This document shows positions 43,244 through 52,612 of a stretch of 64,000 nt of DNA, piece by piece. Below the pieces are notes generated by a model. The model made no database searches. It was not told where the DNA came from and saw nothing but the letters and a program-made list of their open reading frames with translations. Within the stretch, counting starts at the first letter, position 1, and each line of letters begins with the position of its first letter. The stretch lies in the NCBI GenBank assembly GCA_015709615.1, contig CP054179.1:3038001-3102000 (forward strand). Reading direction: 5' to 3'. Source of the DNA: Gammaproteobacteria bacterium. Lineage in GTDB: Bacteria; Pseudomonadota; Gammaproteobacteria; Burkholderiales; Nitrosomonadaceae. Both the position numbers and the translations under genes were made by a program.

Positions 43244-44038
43244 ATGCAGATTGATCCAGAAAAACCGATAGAACCGATCCAGTATAAATCGGAGGTTAAG
43301 AATCTCAGTTTTTATTACGGTGGATTTAATGCATTAAAAAAGATTAACATGGTCTTGCATGATAAAAAAATTACTGCCCTGATTGGACCGTCGGGTTGTG
43401 GAAAATCAACATTTTTGCGCTGTTTTAATCGCATGCATGATTTGTATCCCGGGAATCGTTACGAGGGTGAAATTATCCTTCATCCAGATGACGTTAATAT
43501 TCTGGCTTCTAATGTTGATCCGATTGAGGTGCGAATGCGAATAAGTATGGTTTTTCAAAAACCTAACCCTTTCCCAAAGTCCATTTATGAGAATGTTGCG
43601 TACGGGCTTCGCGTGCGAGGAATTAAGCAACGCGCTATTCTGGACGAGAAAGTTGAATCTGCTTTGAGAAATTCGGCGCTATGGGACGAAGTAAAGGATC
43701 GCTTGCATGACCTGGCTTTTAATCTTTCCGGCGGACAACAGCAAAGGCTATGTATTGCGAGAGCTTTAGCCACAGATCCTGAGATTCTATTGTTTGATGA
43801 ACCCACTTCCGCGCTTGATCCAATAGCGACAGCGAGTATTGAAGAATTGATAACCGATCTAAAAAATAAGGTTACTATCCTGATAGTCACCCATAATATG
43901 CAGCAGGCTGCGCGAGTTTCCGATTACACTGCTTACATGTATTTGGGGGAACTGATCGAATTTGATGTAACGGATACGATTTTTATCAAACCAAAAAATA
44001 AGCAAACTGAAGATTATATTACTGGTAGATTTGGCTAA
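43244..44038 (+). CDS. pstB: Phosphate ABC transporter ATP-binding protein PstB
   Basis: The ATPase of the Pst importer, 264 residues. Walker A is GPSGCGKST, followed by FLRCFNRMHDL, typical of PstB. The Q-loop is MVFQKPNPFPKSIYENVAYG, the signature LSGGQQQRL, and Walker B LLFDEPTSALDP. AAGAGAA precedes the ATG. The usual downstream phoU is missing; tpiA follows after 167 bases with its own promoter. Confidence 0.97.
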   Translation: MQIDPEKPIEPIQYKSEVKNLSFYYGGFNALKKINMVLHDKKITALIGPSGCGKSTFLRCFNRMHDLYPGNRYEGEIILHPDDVNILASNVDPIEVRMRISMVFQKPNPFPKSIYENVAYGLRVRGIKQRAILDEKVESALRNSALWDEVKDRLHDLAFNLSGGQQQRLCIARALATDPEILLFDEPTSALDPIATASIEELITDLKNKVTILIVTHNMQQAARVSDYTAYMYLGELIEFDVTDTIFIKPKNKQTEDYITGRFG

Positions 44039-44141
44039 TGTGTTCAAGTATCAATTATGAAGTGCGCATCTCCGAATGTAATGTGCAATATAAATGGCAG
44101 CAATCCAGTTGCAACAAGTTGCTAGGAATATGGAATCATAA

Positions 44142-44170
44142 TTGACTTGGTAAAGAATCAAATGTAGCAT
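44142..44170 (+). promoter_or_regulatory. Probable sigma-70 promoter of tpiA
   Basis: TTGACT (44142-44147) and TAGCAT (44165-44170) are 17 bases apart, 35 bases before the tpiA start. Consensus match by eye. Confidence 0.5.
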
Positions 44171-44205
44171 CTCACCCTTTTAAGAAGCTGAGGTAAGAAG
44201 AAAAA

Positions 44206-44961
44206 ATGCGCGGAAAGATGGTTGCTGGTAACTGGAAAATGCATGGTAGCTTGATCGAAAATAAGCAGCTACTTGATGCGGTTATAGCGGGCTTGAATGG
44301 ATTAGATGAAGCGCGTTTCGTGGTATGTGTGCCTTATCCTTACTTATCATCGGTACAAAATTCATTGCTAGGCACAAGTATTGCTTGGGGTGCGCAGAAT
44401 GTTAGTCAGTTTGAAAAAGGCGCATATACAGGTGAAGTTTCAACGTCAATGTTGAAAGATTTCGGCTGTCGATACGTCATTGTCGGACATTCGGAAAGAA
44501 GAGCATTATTTGGTGAAAATAATTTCATCGTTGCAGAAAAATATCAGGCGGCGCAACGTGCAGGAATAACACCTATCTTGTGTGTCGGTGAAACGCTTGA
44601 GCAGCGCGAAGCGGAAATAACCGAGCAAGTTATCGAAGCACAATTGGCAGCAGTTATCGAGCTAACTGGCGTTGAGTCTTTGAGTAAATCAGTGATTGCC
44701 TATGAACCAGTTTGGGCTATTGGCACGGGTAAAACAGCTTCGCCTCAGCAAGCGCAGGATGTGCATGCATTCATTAGATCGGGCATAGCTAAAAAGAATG
44801 ACGCCGTAGCCAAAGAATTGGTTATTCTTTATGGTGGCAGCGTAAAAGCGAACAATGCATCTGACTTGTTTGCTATGCCGGATATTGATGGCGGCTTAAT
44901 AGGCGGAGCATCGCTTGTTGCTAGCGAATTTGTATCGATTTGTCGTGCTGTGCATCATTAA
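44206..44961 (+). CDS. tpiA: Triosephosphate isomerase
   Basis: It interconverts dihydroxyacetone phosphate and glyceraldehyde 3-phosphate in glycolysis and the Calvin cycle. The 251-residue barrel carries the catalytic lysine in GNWKMHG, the histidine in VGHSERR, the glutamate in AYEPVWAIGTG and the phosphate loop GGSVKANN. Standard length. It heads the conserved tpiA-secG-tRNA-nuo order of betaproteobacteria. Confidence 0.97.
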   Translation: MRGKMVAGNWKMHGSLIENKQLLDAVIAGLNGLDEARFVVCVPYPYLSSVQNSLLGTSIAWGAQNVSQFEKGAYTGEVSTSMLKDFGCRYVIVGHSERRALFGENNFIVAEKYQAAQRAGITPILCVGETLEQREAEITEQVIEAQLAAVIELTGVESLSKSVIAYEPVWAIGTGKTASPQQAQDVHAFIRSGIAKKNDAVAKELVILYGGSVKANNASDLFAMPDIDGGLIGGASLVASEFVSICRAVHH

Positions 44962-44979
44962 TTCGAAGGGGGCTTTACG

Positions 44980-45363
44980 TTGGAAATTTTAGTCTGGGCA
45001 GCACATGTTTTGCTGGCGATAGTCTTGGTAGTTTTGGTATTATTGCAACATGGTAAAGGTGCTGATATGGGGGCCGCATTTGGTAGTGGTTCGGCAGGCA
45101 GTTTGTTTGGAGCAAGCGGATCGGCTACATTTCTGAGTCGTGCTACTGGTTTTGCTGCTGCGATGTTTTTTATTACGAGTATGAGTTTGACTTATCTTTC
45201 AGCCAATAAGACTGATAGTTCAAGCGCAATGAGTTTGATGGATCAGATTGAAGAATCCGATAGTGCACCTGCGGTAGATAGCGAAAAGAAATCTGCTAAG
45301 GATCGTAATCAGGATATACCTGAAGTAGAAGGTAACTCAAAGGTTAATCAAATACCGGAATAA
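44980..45363 (+). CDS. secG: Protein-export membrane protein SecG
   Basis: A subunit of the SecYEG translocon, 127 residues. Two membrane helices flank the family core QHGKGADMGAAFGSGSAGSLFG, followed by a polar tail of about 55 residues. The start is TTG with GGGGG eight bases upstream; no in-frame ATG is suitable. 18 bases behind tpiA, so probably co-transcribed. Confidence 0.94.
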   Translation: MEILVWAAHVLLAIVLVVLVLLQHGKGADMGAAFGSGSAGSLFGASGSATFLSRATGFAAAMFFITSMSLTYLSANKTDSSSAMSLMDQIEESDSAPAVDSEKKSAKDRNQDIPEVEGNSKVNQIPE

Positions 45364-45416
45364 CATCTACGGTTCTTTATATGGCAGCCTGTTGATTGTA
45401 CATGAATTTTTTTGCT

Positions 45417-45501
45417 GCCGACGTGGTGGAATTGGTAGACACGCCGTCTTGAGGGGGCGGTGGCGAAAGCTGTGCGAGTTCGAGTCTCGCCGTCGGCACC
45501 A
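45417..45501 (+). tRNA. tRNA-Leu (anticodon GAG)
   Basis: An 85-nt type II tRNA. The acceptor GCCGACG pairs with CGTCGGC, then A and encoded CCA. The anticodon loop reads TTGAGGG. The long variable arm and the GAGTTCGAGTCTC T-arm are present. It sits between secG and nuoA, as in many betaproteobacteria. Confidence 0.97.
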
Positions 45502-45583
45502 CACAAAAACTGCATCCGTAAGTTGTCTGTTTTTTTGCGAATGAATAATATTTCTGTTAAATCGGGTTATTTAATTTTACAAA

Positions 45584-45940
45584 ATGCTTGAAAATTATTT
45601 TCCAATTTTACTGTTTCTTATCGTGGGATTCTTGGTAGGTGTTGTCCCGATGTTATGTGGATGGCTTCTGGCGCCGAATCGTCCGGATAGCGAGAAGCTT
45701 TCTCCTTATGAGTGCGGATTTGAAGCTTTTGAAGATGCGCGAATGAAGTTTGACGTGCGCTATTACTTGGTTGCAATTTTGTTTATTTTATTTGATCTTG
45801 AAATTGCTTTTTTATTTCCTTGGGCGATTGTCCTTGATGAAATCGGTGTATTTGGATTCGTTGCCATGATGTCATTCCTGAGTATACTGGTCGTAGGTTT
45901 TATCTATGAATGGATGAAGGGCGCATTAGAGTGGGATTAA
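45584..45940 (+). CDS. nuoA: NADH-quinone oxidoreductase subunit A
   Basis: A membrane subunit of complex I near the quinone channel, 118 residues with three helices. Family motifs are SPYECGFEAFEDARMKFDVR and FLFPWA. First gene of a complete nuoA-N operon. The start is the first ATG after tRNA-Leu; the ribosome-binding site is weak. Confidence 0.97.
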   Translation: MLENYFPILLFLIVGFLVGVVPMLCGWLLAPNRPDSEKLSPYECGFEAFEDARMKFDVRYYLVAILFILFDLEIAFLFPWAIVLDEIGVFGFVAMMSFLSILVVGFIYEWMKGALEWD

Positions 45941-45944
45941 TGCT

Positions 45945-46421
45945 ATGAGTATTGAAGGAGCGCTTGAGAAAGGTTTTGTTACCACCAGTTTGGATTCGAT
46001 CATCAACTGGGGACGAACGGGGTCAATGTGGCCTATGACTTTTGGTTTGGCATGTTGTGCGGTCGAAATGATGGAAACCGGTGCATCACGCTATGATCTT
46101 GATCGTTTTGGTATCGTGTTTAGACCAAGTCCGCGGCAATCGGATGTGATGATTGTGGCTGGCACACTTTGTAATAAGATGGCACCCGCTTTACGTAAAG
46201 TATACGATCAGATGGCAGAGCCTCGTTGGGTGATATCTATGGGATCTTGCGCAAACGGTGGCGGGTATTACCATTATTCTTACTCTGTGGTACGCGGATG
46301 TGATCGCATTGTGCCGGTTGACATTTATGTTCCTGGTTGCCCGCCAACGGCGGAAGCTTTGCTGTACGGCATTATTCAACTACAAAATAAAATAAACCGT
46401 ACCAACACTATTGCCCGCTAA
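45945..46421 (+). CDS. nuoB: NADH-quinone oxidoreductase subunit B
   Basis: It carries the terminal iron-sulfur cluster N2 next to the quinone site. 158 residues; cluster ligands are in GLACCAVEMM, GSCANGGG and PGCPPTAEAL. The two adjacent cysteines are intact. Four bases behind nuoA. Confidence 0.98.
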   Translation: MSIEGALEKGFVTTSLDSIINWGRTGSMWPMTFGLACCAVEMMETGASRYDLDRFGIVFRPSPRQSDVMIVAGTLCNKMAPALRKVYDQMAEPRWVISMGSCANGGGYYHYSYSVVRGCDRIVPVDIYVPGCPPTAEALLYGIIQLQNKINRTNTIAR

Positions 46422-46427
46422 TTTTTT

Positions 46428-47048
46428 ATGTCTACTACTCAACTGGAAAATCTTGCAGAAACCTTGAGAGGTATACTCGGGGACAAGTTAGCTGGTTTGC
46501 AAATCCAGCATGCTGAAGTAACAATTGGGGTGCGAGCAGAAGATATTCTCGGTGTGAGCGAAACTTTACGGGATAATTCCCAGTTAAGATTCGATACACT
46601 AATTGATTTATGCGGGGTTGATTATTCTACATATGGTGAAGATCTGTCGGCAAAGCAAAATTTGCGCAACAAGCGTTTTGCCGTGATTTATCATTTGTTG
46701 TCGGTGGAGATGAATCAAAGGATACGAGTTCGCGTATTGGCTGAAAGTAATGAGTTTCCGGCTGTGAATTCGGTGGCAGAGATATGGCCGGTTGCCAATT
46801 GGTTTGAACGTGAAGCGTTTGATCTCTATGGAATAGTTTTCACTGGCCACCCAGATTTGCGTCGTATATTGACCGACTATGGTTTTATTGGAAATCCGTT
46901 CCGTAAGGATTTTCCACTAACGGGGCATGTTGAGATGCGTTATGACGCAGAGCAGAAGCGAGTTATCTATCAACCGGTTACTATCGAACCGCGAGAAATC
47001 ACGCCGCTTGTGATTCGTGAAGAAAATTATGGAGATTGCGAATCCTAG
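46428..47048 (+). CDS. nuoC: NADH-quinone oxidoreductase subunit C
   Basis: A peripheral-arm subunit of 206 residues. The family signature is EREAFDLYGIVFTGHPDLRR followed by the DYGF motif and PLTG. It is a separate NuoC, not fused to NuoD. 54 bases precede nuoD. Confidence 0.97.
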   Translation: MSTTQLENLAETLRGILGDKLAGLQIQHAEVTIGVRAEDILGVSETLRDNSQLRFDTLIDLCGVDYSTYGEDLSAKQNLRNKRFAVIYHLLSVEMNQRIRVRVLAESNEFPAVNSVAEIWPVANWFEREAFDLYGIVFTGHPDLRRILTDYGFIGNPFRKDFPLTGHVEMRYDAEQKRVIYQPVTIEPREITPLVIREENYGDCES

Positions 47049-47102
47049 GGGTTGCCGAATTTTTCCATGAATAATGTTTATAAGAATTTTTTGAAGTAGC
47101 TT

Positions 47103-48356
47103 ATGGCTGAGATACGTAATTACACCATGAATTTTGGGCCGCAGCACCCGGCAGCTCACGGCGTGTTGAGACTTGTTCTGGAATTGGATGGTGAAGTTGT
47201 AAAACGTGCCGATCCGCATATTGGATTGTTGCATCGCGCTACCGAGAAGCTAGCAGAAAATAAAACATATCTGCAATCTGTTCCCTATATGGATCGATTG
47301 GATTATGTCTCAATGATGGTCAATGAGCATGCTTATGTGATGGCTATCGAGAAACTGCTGCAAATTGAAGTTCCCATTAGAGCGCAATACATACGTGTAA
47401 TGTTTGATGAAATTACTCGTATATTAAATCACTTACTGTGGATTGGCGCTCATGCTTTAGATGTGGGGGCCATGACAATGTTTTTGTATGCTTTTCGCGA
47501 AAGAGAAGATCTGATGGATTGCTATGAAGCAGTCTCGGGTGCCAGGATGCACGCTGCTTATTATCGACCTGGCGGCGTATATCGTGATTTGCCGGATACC
47601 ATGCCCAAATATCAAGCATCAAAAATTCATAATGAAAAGCAGACACGTATACGGAATGCTAATCGAGAAGGTTCATTGTTAGATTTCATAGAAGATTTTA
47701 CCAATCGTTTTCCAACCTATGTTGATGAATACGAAACCTTGCTTACCGATAATCGAATTTGGAAGCAGCGCTTAGTGGATATCGGTGTCGTTTCTCCAGA
47801 GCGTGCTAAAGCATTAGGTTTTACCGGCCCGATGTTGCGTGGTTCGGGCGTCGAGTGGGATCTAAGAAAGAAACAACCTTATGAAGTTTATGATCGACTT
47901 GATTTTGATATACCGGTAGGTGTCAATGGCGATTGCTATGATCGCTATTTGGTACGTATGGAAGAGTTTCGCCAATCAAATCGCATCATTAAGCAATGTG
48001 TCGATTGGCTGCGTAAGAATCCGGGGCCGGTAATCACCGATAACCATAAAGTGGCTCCACCTTCACGCATCAATATGAAACAAAATATGGAAGAAATGAT
48101 TCATCATTTCAAGTTGTTTACGGAAGGATTTCATGTGCCACCGGGGGAAGCCTATGTGTCGGTTGAACATCCAAAAGGCGAGTTTGGCATTTATTTAATA
48201 TCGAATGGTGCTAACAAGCCTTATCGCTTGAAAATACGCGCACCTGGATTCGCACATTTGGCTGCTTTGGATGAAATGTCTACTGGACATATGATTTCTG
48301 ATGTAGTGGCAATCATTGGCACACAAGACATTGTGTTTGGTGAGATAGATAGATAA
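47103..48356 (+). CDS. nuoD: NADH-quinone oxidoreductase subunit D
   Basis: The 49-kDa subunit that forms the quinone-binding cavity with NuoB, 417 residues. The start motif NFGPQHPAAHGVLR with its histidine, GLLHRATEKL, and the C-terminal VFGEIDR are standard. The gene ends two bases before nuoE. Confidence 0.98.
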   Translation: MAEIRNYTMNFGPQHPAAHGVLRLVLELDGEVVKRADPHIGLLHRATEKLAENKTYLQSVPYMDRLDYVSMMVNEHAYVMAIEKLLQIEVPIRAQYIRVMFDEITRILNHLLWIGAHALDVGAMTMFLYAFREREDLMDCYEAVSGARMHAAYYRPGGVYRDLPDTMPKYQASKIHNEKQTRIRNANREGSLLDFIEDFTNRFPTYVDEYETLLTDNRIWKQRLVDIGVVSPERAKALGFTGPMLRGSGVEWDLRKKQPYEVYDRLDFDIPVGVNGDCYDRYLVRMEEFRQSNRIIKQCVDWLRKNPGPVITDNHKVAPPSRINMKQNMEEMIHHFKLFTEGFHVPPGEAYVSVEHPKGEFGIYLISNGANKPYRLKIRAPGFAHLAALDEMSTGHMISDVVAIIGTQDIVFGEIDR

Positions 48357-48358
48357 CG

Positions 48359-48835
48359 ATGTTAAGCACTGAATCTCTAAAAAAAATAGATCGAGAAATC
48401 GCGAAATATCCGGTTGATCAAAAACAATCAGCTGTCATGTCAGCGCTGGCAATTGCACAAGAAGAAAAAGGCTGGCTGGCGAATGAGACAATGAATTTCG
48501 TGGCTGAATATCTTGGTATGCCGCCCATTGCAGTCTACGAAGTGGCGACGTTTTACAATATGTATAACCTCGAGCCTGTAGGTAAATATAAAATTACGGT
48601 TTGTACCAATTTACCTTGCGCATTATCAGGTAGTAACGACGCGGCTGCTTATTTGAAGCAAAAATTAGGTATTGGATTCAATCAAACGACGCCGGATGGG
48701 AAATTTACACTCAAAGAAGGCGAATGCTTTGGCGCTTGTGGCGACGCGCCAGTATTATTGTTAAATAACAAGCGCATGTGTAGTTTTATGTCTAACGAAA
48801 TGATCGATAAATTGCTGAAGGAACTGAGCGAATGA
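48359..48835 (+). CDS. nuoE: NADH-quinone oxidoreductase subunit E
   Basis: A 24-kDa-type subunit with a 2Fe-2S cluster of thioredoxin-like fold, 158 residues. The four cysteine ligands lie in CTNLPC and GECFGACGDAP. Its stop overlaps the nuoF start (ATGA). Confidence 0.97.
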   Translation: MLSTESLKKIDREIAKYPVDQKQSAVMSALAIAQEEKGWLANETMNFVAEYLGMPPIAVYEVATFYNMYNLEPVGKYKITVCTNLPCALSGSNDAAAYLKQKLGIGFNQTTPDGKFTLKEGECFGACGDAPVLLLNNKRMCSFMSNEMIDKLLKELSE

Positions 48836-50109
48836 ATCAGTATCCGCAAACATTGATGAATGGGGTCAATCCTTCCGATACCGAAAATTGGCGACTTAAA
48901 AGCTATGAGAAGCGCGAAGGTTACGCAGCACTTAGGAAAATACTGGCGAAAAAGATTTCTCCTGAAGAAGTAATTGAAGAAGTAAAAAAGTCTGCACTGC
49001 GTGGACGAGGCGGTGCTGGTTTTCCTACGGGACTTAAGTGGAGTTTCATGCCAAAAGGGTATGAAGGTGACAAGTATATCGTTTGTAATTCGGATGAAGG
49101 AGAACCCGGTACTTTCAAGGATCGCGACATTTTGCGATTTAATCCTCATCTGCTGATTGAAGGAATGATAATTGCTGGCTACGCAATGGGGGTTAAAGTA
49201 GGCTACAACTATATTCATGGCGAAATATGGGAAACCTACGAGCGTATGGAAGAAGCTGTTGAGGAAGCGCGGACTGCCGGCTATCTGGGTAATAATATTT
49301 TAGGTTCATCATTTAGCTTTCAACTCTATAATCACCATGGTTACGGTGCCTACATTTGCGGTGAAGAAACTGCATTATTGGAATCTATAGAAGGCAAGAA
49401 AGGTCAGCCACGTTTCAAGCCGCCATTTCCAGCCAATTATGGTCTTTATGGAAAGCCGACTACTATCAATAATACCGAAACTTTTGCGTCAGTCCCTTGG
49501 ATTGTCCGGAACGGTGGAGAAAAATACCTTCAACTCGGTAAACCGAATAACGGCGGGACAAAAATTTTCTCAGTCTCGGGTCATGTCAATAAACCAGGTA
49601 ACTATGAAATACCGCTGGGAACACCTTTTCCTGAGTTGCTAGAATTGGCTGGCGGAATGCGTGGTGGTCGAAAGTTAAAGGCATGCATACCAGGTGGATC
49701 GTCCATGCCGGTGTTGCCGGGTGATGTTATGATGAGAACAGATATGGACTATGATTCGATTGCCAAAGCTGGATCCATGTTAGGTTCAGGGGCAGTCATC
49801 ATTATGGATGATACGACCTGCATGGTTAGAGCGCTTGAGCGTTTGTCTTATTTTTATTTCGAAGAATCCTGCGGGCAATGTACACCCTGCAGAGAGGGAA
49901 CGGGGTGGCTTTATCGTATTGTCAATCGCATAGAACACGGCAAAGGCCGGTTAGAAGATCTGGAACTGCTAGATAATATTGCGGACAACATACAAGGACG
50001 AACAATTTGCGCTTTGGGTGATGCCGCTGCGATGCCTGTTCGAGCGATGATTCAACATTTTCGAGATGAGTTTGCTTACCATATAGAACATAAGAAATGC
50101 ATGGTTTGA
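48832..50109 (+). CDS. nuoF: NADH-quinone oxidoreductase subunit F
   Basis: The subunit that binds NADH and FMN, 425 residues. It contains the NADH motif GRGGAGFPTGLKWS, the FMN-binding CNSDEGEPGTFKDRD and the 4Fe-4S motif ESCGQCTPCREGTGW. The start overlaps the nuoE stop, implying coupled translation. Confidence 0.98.
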   Translation: MNQYPQTLMNGVNPSDTENWRLKSYEKREGYAALRKILAKKISPEEVIEEVKKSALRGRGGAGFPTGLKWSFMPKGYEGDKYIVCNSDEGEPGTFKDRDILRFNPHLLIEGMIIAGYAMGVKVGYNYIHGEIWETYERMEEAVEEARTAGYLGNNILGSSFSFQLYNHHGYGAYICGEETALLESIEGKKGQPRFKPPFPANYGLYGKPTTINNTETFASVPWIVRNGGEKYLQLGKPNNGGTKIFSVSGHVNKPGNYEIPLGTPFPELLELAGGMRGGRKLKACIPGGSSMPVLPGDVMMRTDMDYDSIAKAGSMLGSGAVIIMDDTTCMVRALERLSYFYFEESCGQCTPCREGTGWLYRIVNRIEHGKGRLEDLELLDNIADNIQGRTICALGDAAAMPVRAMIQHFRDEFAYHIEHKKCMV

Positions 50110-50178
50110 TTATTTCAGAGCTAAATAATCAAGACGCGTCAATTTTACAATTTGTGATTAATCCAAGAATTTTAGCTG

Positions 50179-52590
50179 ATGGTAAATATAGAAATCGACG
50201 GTAAGCAAGTATCTGTTCCTAAAGGAAGCACTATCATGGATGGTGCTAAGCAGATCGGTGTGTATATTCCACATTTTTGCTACCACAAGAAATTATCCAT
50301 TGCCGCCAATTGCCGCATGTGTTTGGTACAAGTCGAGAAAGCGCCCAAACCGTTGCCTGCATGTGCTACACCGGTTATGGATGGAATGAAAGTATATACG
50401 CATTCACAACAAGCGGTCACGGCACAGAAAGGCGTGATGGAATTTCTACTGATCAATCATCCGCTTGATTGCCCGATTTGTGATCAGGGTGGTGAGTGCC
50501 AACTGCAAGATCTGGCAGTGGGGTATGGATCGAGCGGTTCACGCTACACTGAAGCGAAACGAGTAGTTGTCAATAAGAATCTGGGGCCTTTGATTTCGAC
50601 AGATATGACGCGATGCATTCATTGCACACGCTGTGTTCGCTTTGGTCAGGAAATTGCTGGAATTATGGAGCTTGGAATGGCAGGGCGCGGAGAGCATTCC
50701 GAAATTCTTGCCTTTGTCGGCAAGACTGTCGATTCTGAGTTATCGGGCAATGTCATTGATCTTTGTCCAGTTGGTGCATTGGTTAGTAAACCTTTTCGGT
50801 ATTCCGCGCGTACTTGGGAATTATCGCGCAGAAAATCAATAAGCCCGCATTGCGGACTGGGTTCAAATCTAGTTGTGCAAGTCAAGCAGAACCGTGTCAT
50901 GCGTGTACTTCCTCGTGACAATGAAGCGATTAATGAATGTTGGTTGTCAGACAAAGATCGATTCTCCTATGAAGGATTGAATTCGGAAGATAGGCTGACG
51001 AACCCCATGATCAAGCGTGATGGCCAATGGTTTGAATGCAATTGGCAAGAAGCATTGGAATTTACGGCGCATTCTTTGCAGATCATTAAACAAAAATATG
51101 GTGCCAAGAGCATAGCGGCATTAGGTTCACCGCACAGTACAGCCGAAGAACTTTATTTATTGCAAAAGTTATTGCGTGCGATGGGCAGTGGCAACATTGA
51201 CCATCGCTTACGTCAATCAGATTTTCGTGCGGATAAGAAGATGCAAGGCATTCCGTGGCTGGGTACCAGTATCGCGGACATATCACAATTAAAATCAACG
51301 TTAATTATCGGCAGTACGCTCCGTAAAGATCATCCGCTGATTGCACAACGTTTGCGTCAAGCCGTCAAAAACGGCATGCAGTTAAATATAGTCAATCCAA
51401 TTGACGATGATTTGCTGGTCAAGATTGCGAATAAGGCAATAGTTTCGCCGGCTGCAATGGTTAAAGTTCTGGCGGAAATCCTGAAAGCTGCTGCAGAGAT
51501 CAAGGGAGCAGACTTAGCAAACGAGTTGAAACAGCACATTAATTCACTAAACATTTCAAGTACGGCTAGTGCGTTCGCGATTGCTTCTAGTTTGATCGAC
51601 AATGCTCCGGCAGCAATTTATCTAGGTAATCTATCACAGCATCATCCGGATTATTCAATGATCAATTCACTTTCCGGTTTAATTGCACAAATAACGGGTG
51701 CAAGTCATGGTGTGTTGGGTGAAGCGGCAAATAGCGTTGGTGCTTATTTAGCAGGTGCGGTACCCGAAATCAATTCTGAAACCACTGCAGCGAATTTGAG
51801 TTATACGGAATCTGGATTAAACGCTGCCCAAATCTTAGGGTTCAGCAATGATTCCGTGGAAAGTGAATGTCGAGCGTTTATATTGATGAATGTAGAACCG
51901 GAATTTGACGCCTACAATTCTCAACTAGCACTTAAGACAATCAAGTCAAGTGAATTTGTAGTGTCGCTGAGTTCTTTTCATGGAAATGCTAAAGAATATG
52001 CTGATGTGTTATTGCCGATAGCGCCATTTACCGAAACATCAGGAACTTTTGTTAATACCGAAGGCAGAGTGCAAAGTTTTAACGGCGTTGTATCACCTCT
52101 GGGAGAGACTCGTCCAGCTTGGAAAGTACTGCGTGTCTTGGCTAATTTGCTAGGGTTGGAAAAATTTGATTACGAAACACCCGAACAGATTCGTGAAGAG
52201 ATTTTTCCTAACGACGTGGAAATTAGTCAGTATCTGAATAATAAATTGAAGAGTGGTGATGTTGCGAATATAGTGGTTGATGACCAGAGTATACAGCGTA
52301 TTGGAGAAATACCGATTTATCAGGCCGATCCGGTCGTGCGACGTGCTCAGTCTTTACAAGCGACACGGGATGCAGAGCCGCCCAAGGCTTGGATGGCACC
52401 TCAGATGCTGACAGAGCTAAGAATTGCCGCTGGTGATCAAGTGAAAGTTAAGCAGGGCGATGGGGTTGTACAACTAGAAGCAGCTCGCGATGAAAAATTA
52501 CCGATCAATTGTGTACGTATAGCAGGGGCTCATTCTAAAACGGCTGCACTGGGTGCCTTGTTTGGCGAAATTGTGCTGGAAAAACTGTGA
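50179..52590 (+). CDS. nuoG: NADH-quinone oxidoreductase subunit G
   Basis: The large iron-sulfur subunit, 803 residues. Cysteine motifs in order: a 2Fe-2S set (CYHKKLSIAANCRMC), CPICDQGGECQLQD, and a 4Fe-4S pair CIHCTRC with DLCPVGAL. A molybdopterin-oxidoreductase-like domain follows that has lost its cofactor in this family. Length is somewhat above the mitochondrial form but normal for betaproteobacteria. Confidence 0.97.
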   Translation: MVNIEIDGKQVSVPKGSTIMDGAKQIGVYIPHFCYHKKLSIAANCRMCLVQVEKAPKPLPACATPVMDGMKVYTHSQQAVTAQKGVMEFLLINHPLDCPICDQGGECQLQDLAVGYGSSGSRYTEAKRVVVNKNLGPLISTDMTRCIHCTRCVRFGQEIAGIMELGMAGRGEHSEILAFVGKTVDSELSGNVIDLCPVGALVSKPFRYSARTWELSRRKSISPHCGLGSNLVVQVKQNRVMRVLPRDNEAINECWLSDKDRFSYEGLNSEDRLTNPMIKRDGQWFECNWQEALEFTAHSLQIIKQKYGAKSIAALGSPHSTAEELYLLQKLLRAMGSGNIDHRLRQSDFRADKKMQGIPWLGTSIADISQLKSTLIIGSTLRKDHPLIAQRLRQAVKNGMQLNIVNPIDDDLLVKIANKAIVSPAAMVKVLAEILKAAAEIKGADLANELKQHINSLNISSTASAFAIASSLIDNAPAAIYLGNLSQHHPDYSMINSLSGLIAQITGASHGVLGEAANSVGAYLAGAVPEINSETTAANLSYTESGLNAAQILGFSNDSVESECRAFILMNVEPEFDAYNSQLALKTIKSSEFVVSLSSFHGNAKEYADVLLPIAPFTETSGTFVNTEGRVQSFNGVVSPLGETRPAWKVLRVLANLLGLEKFDYETPEQIREEIFPNDVEISQYLNNKLKSGDVANIVVDDQSIQRIGEIPIYQADPVVRRAQSLQATRDAEPPKAWMAPQMLTELRIAAGDQVKVKQGDGVVQLEAARDEKLPINCVRIAGAHSKTAALGALFGEIVLEKL

Positions 52591-52612
52591 TGGCAATGGT
52601 TGGAGTTTATTA

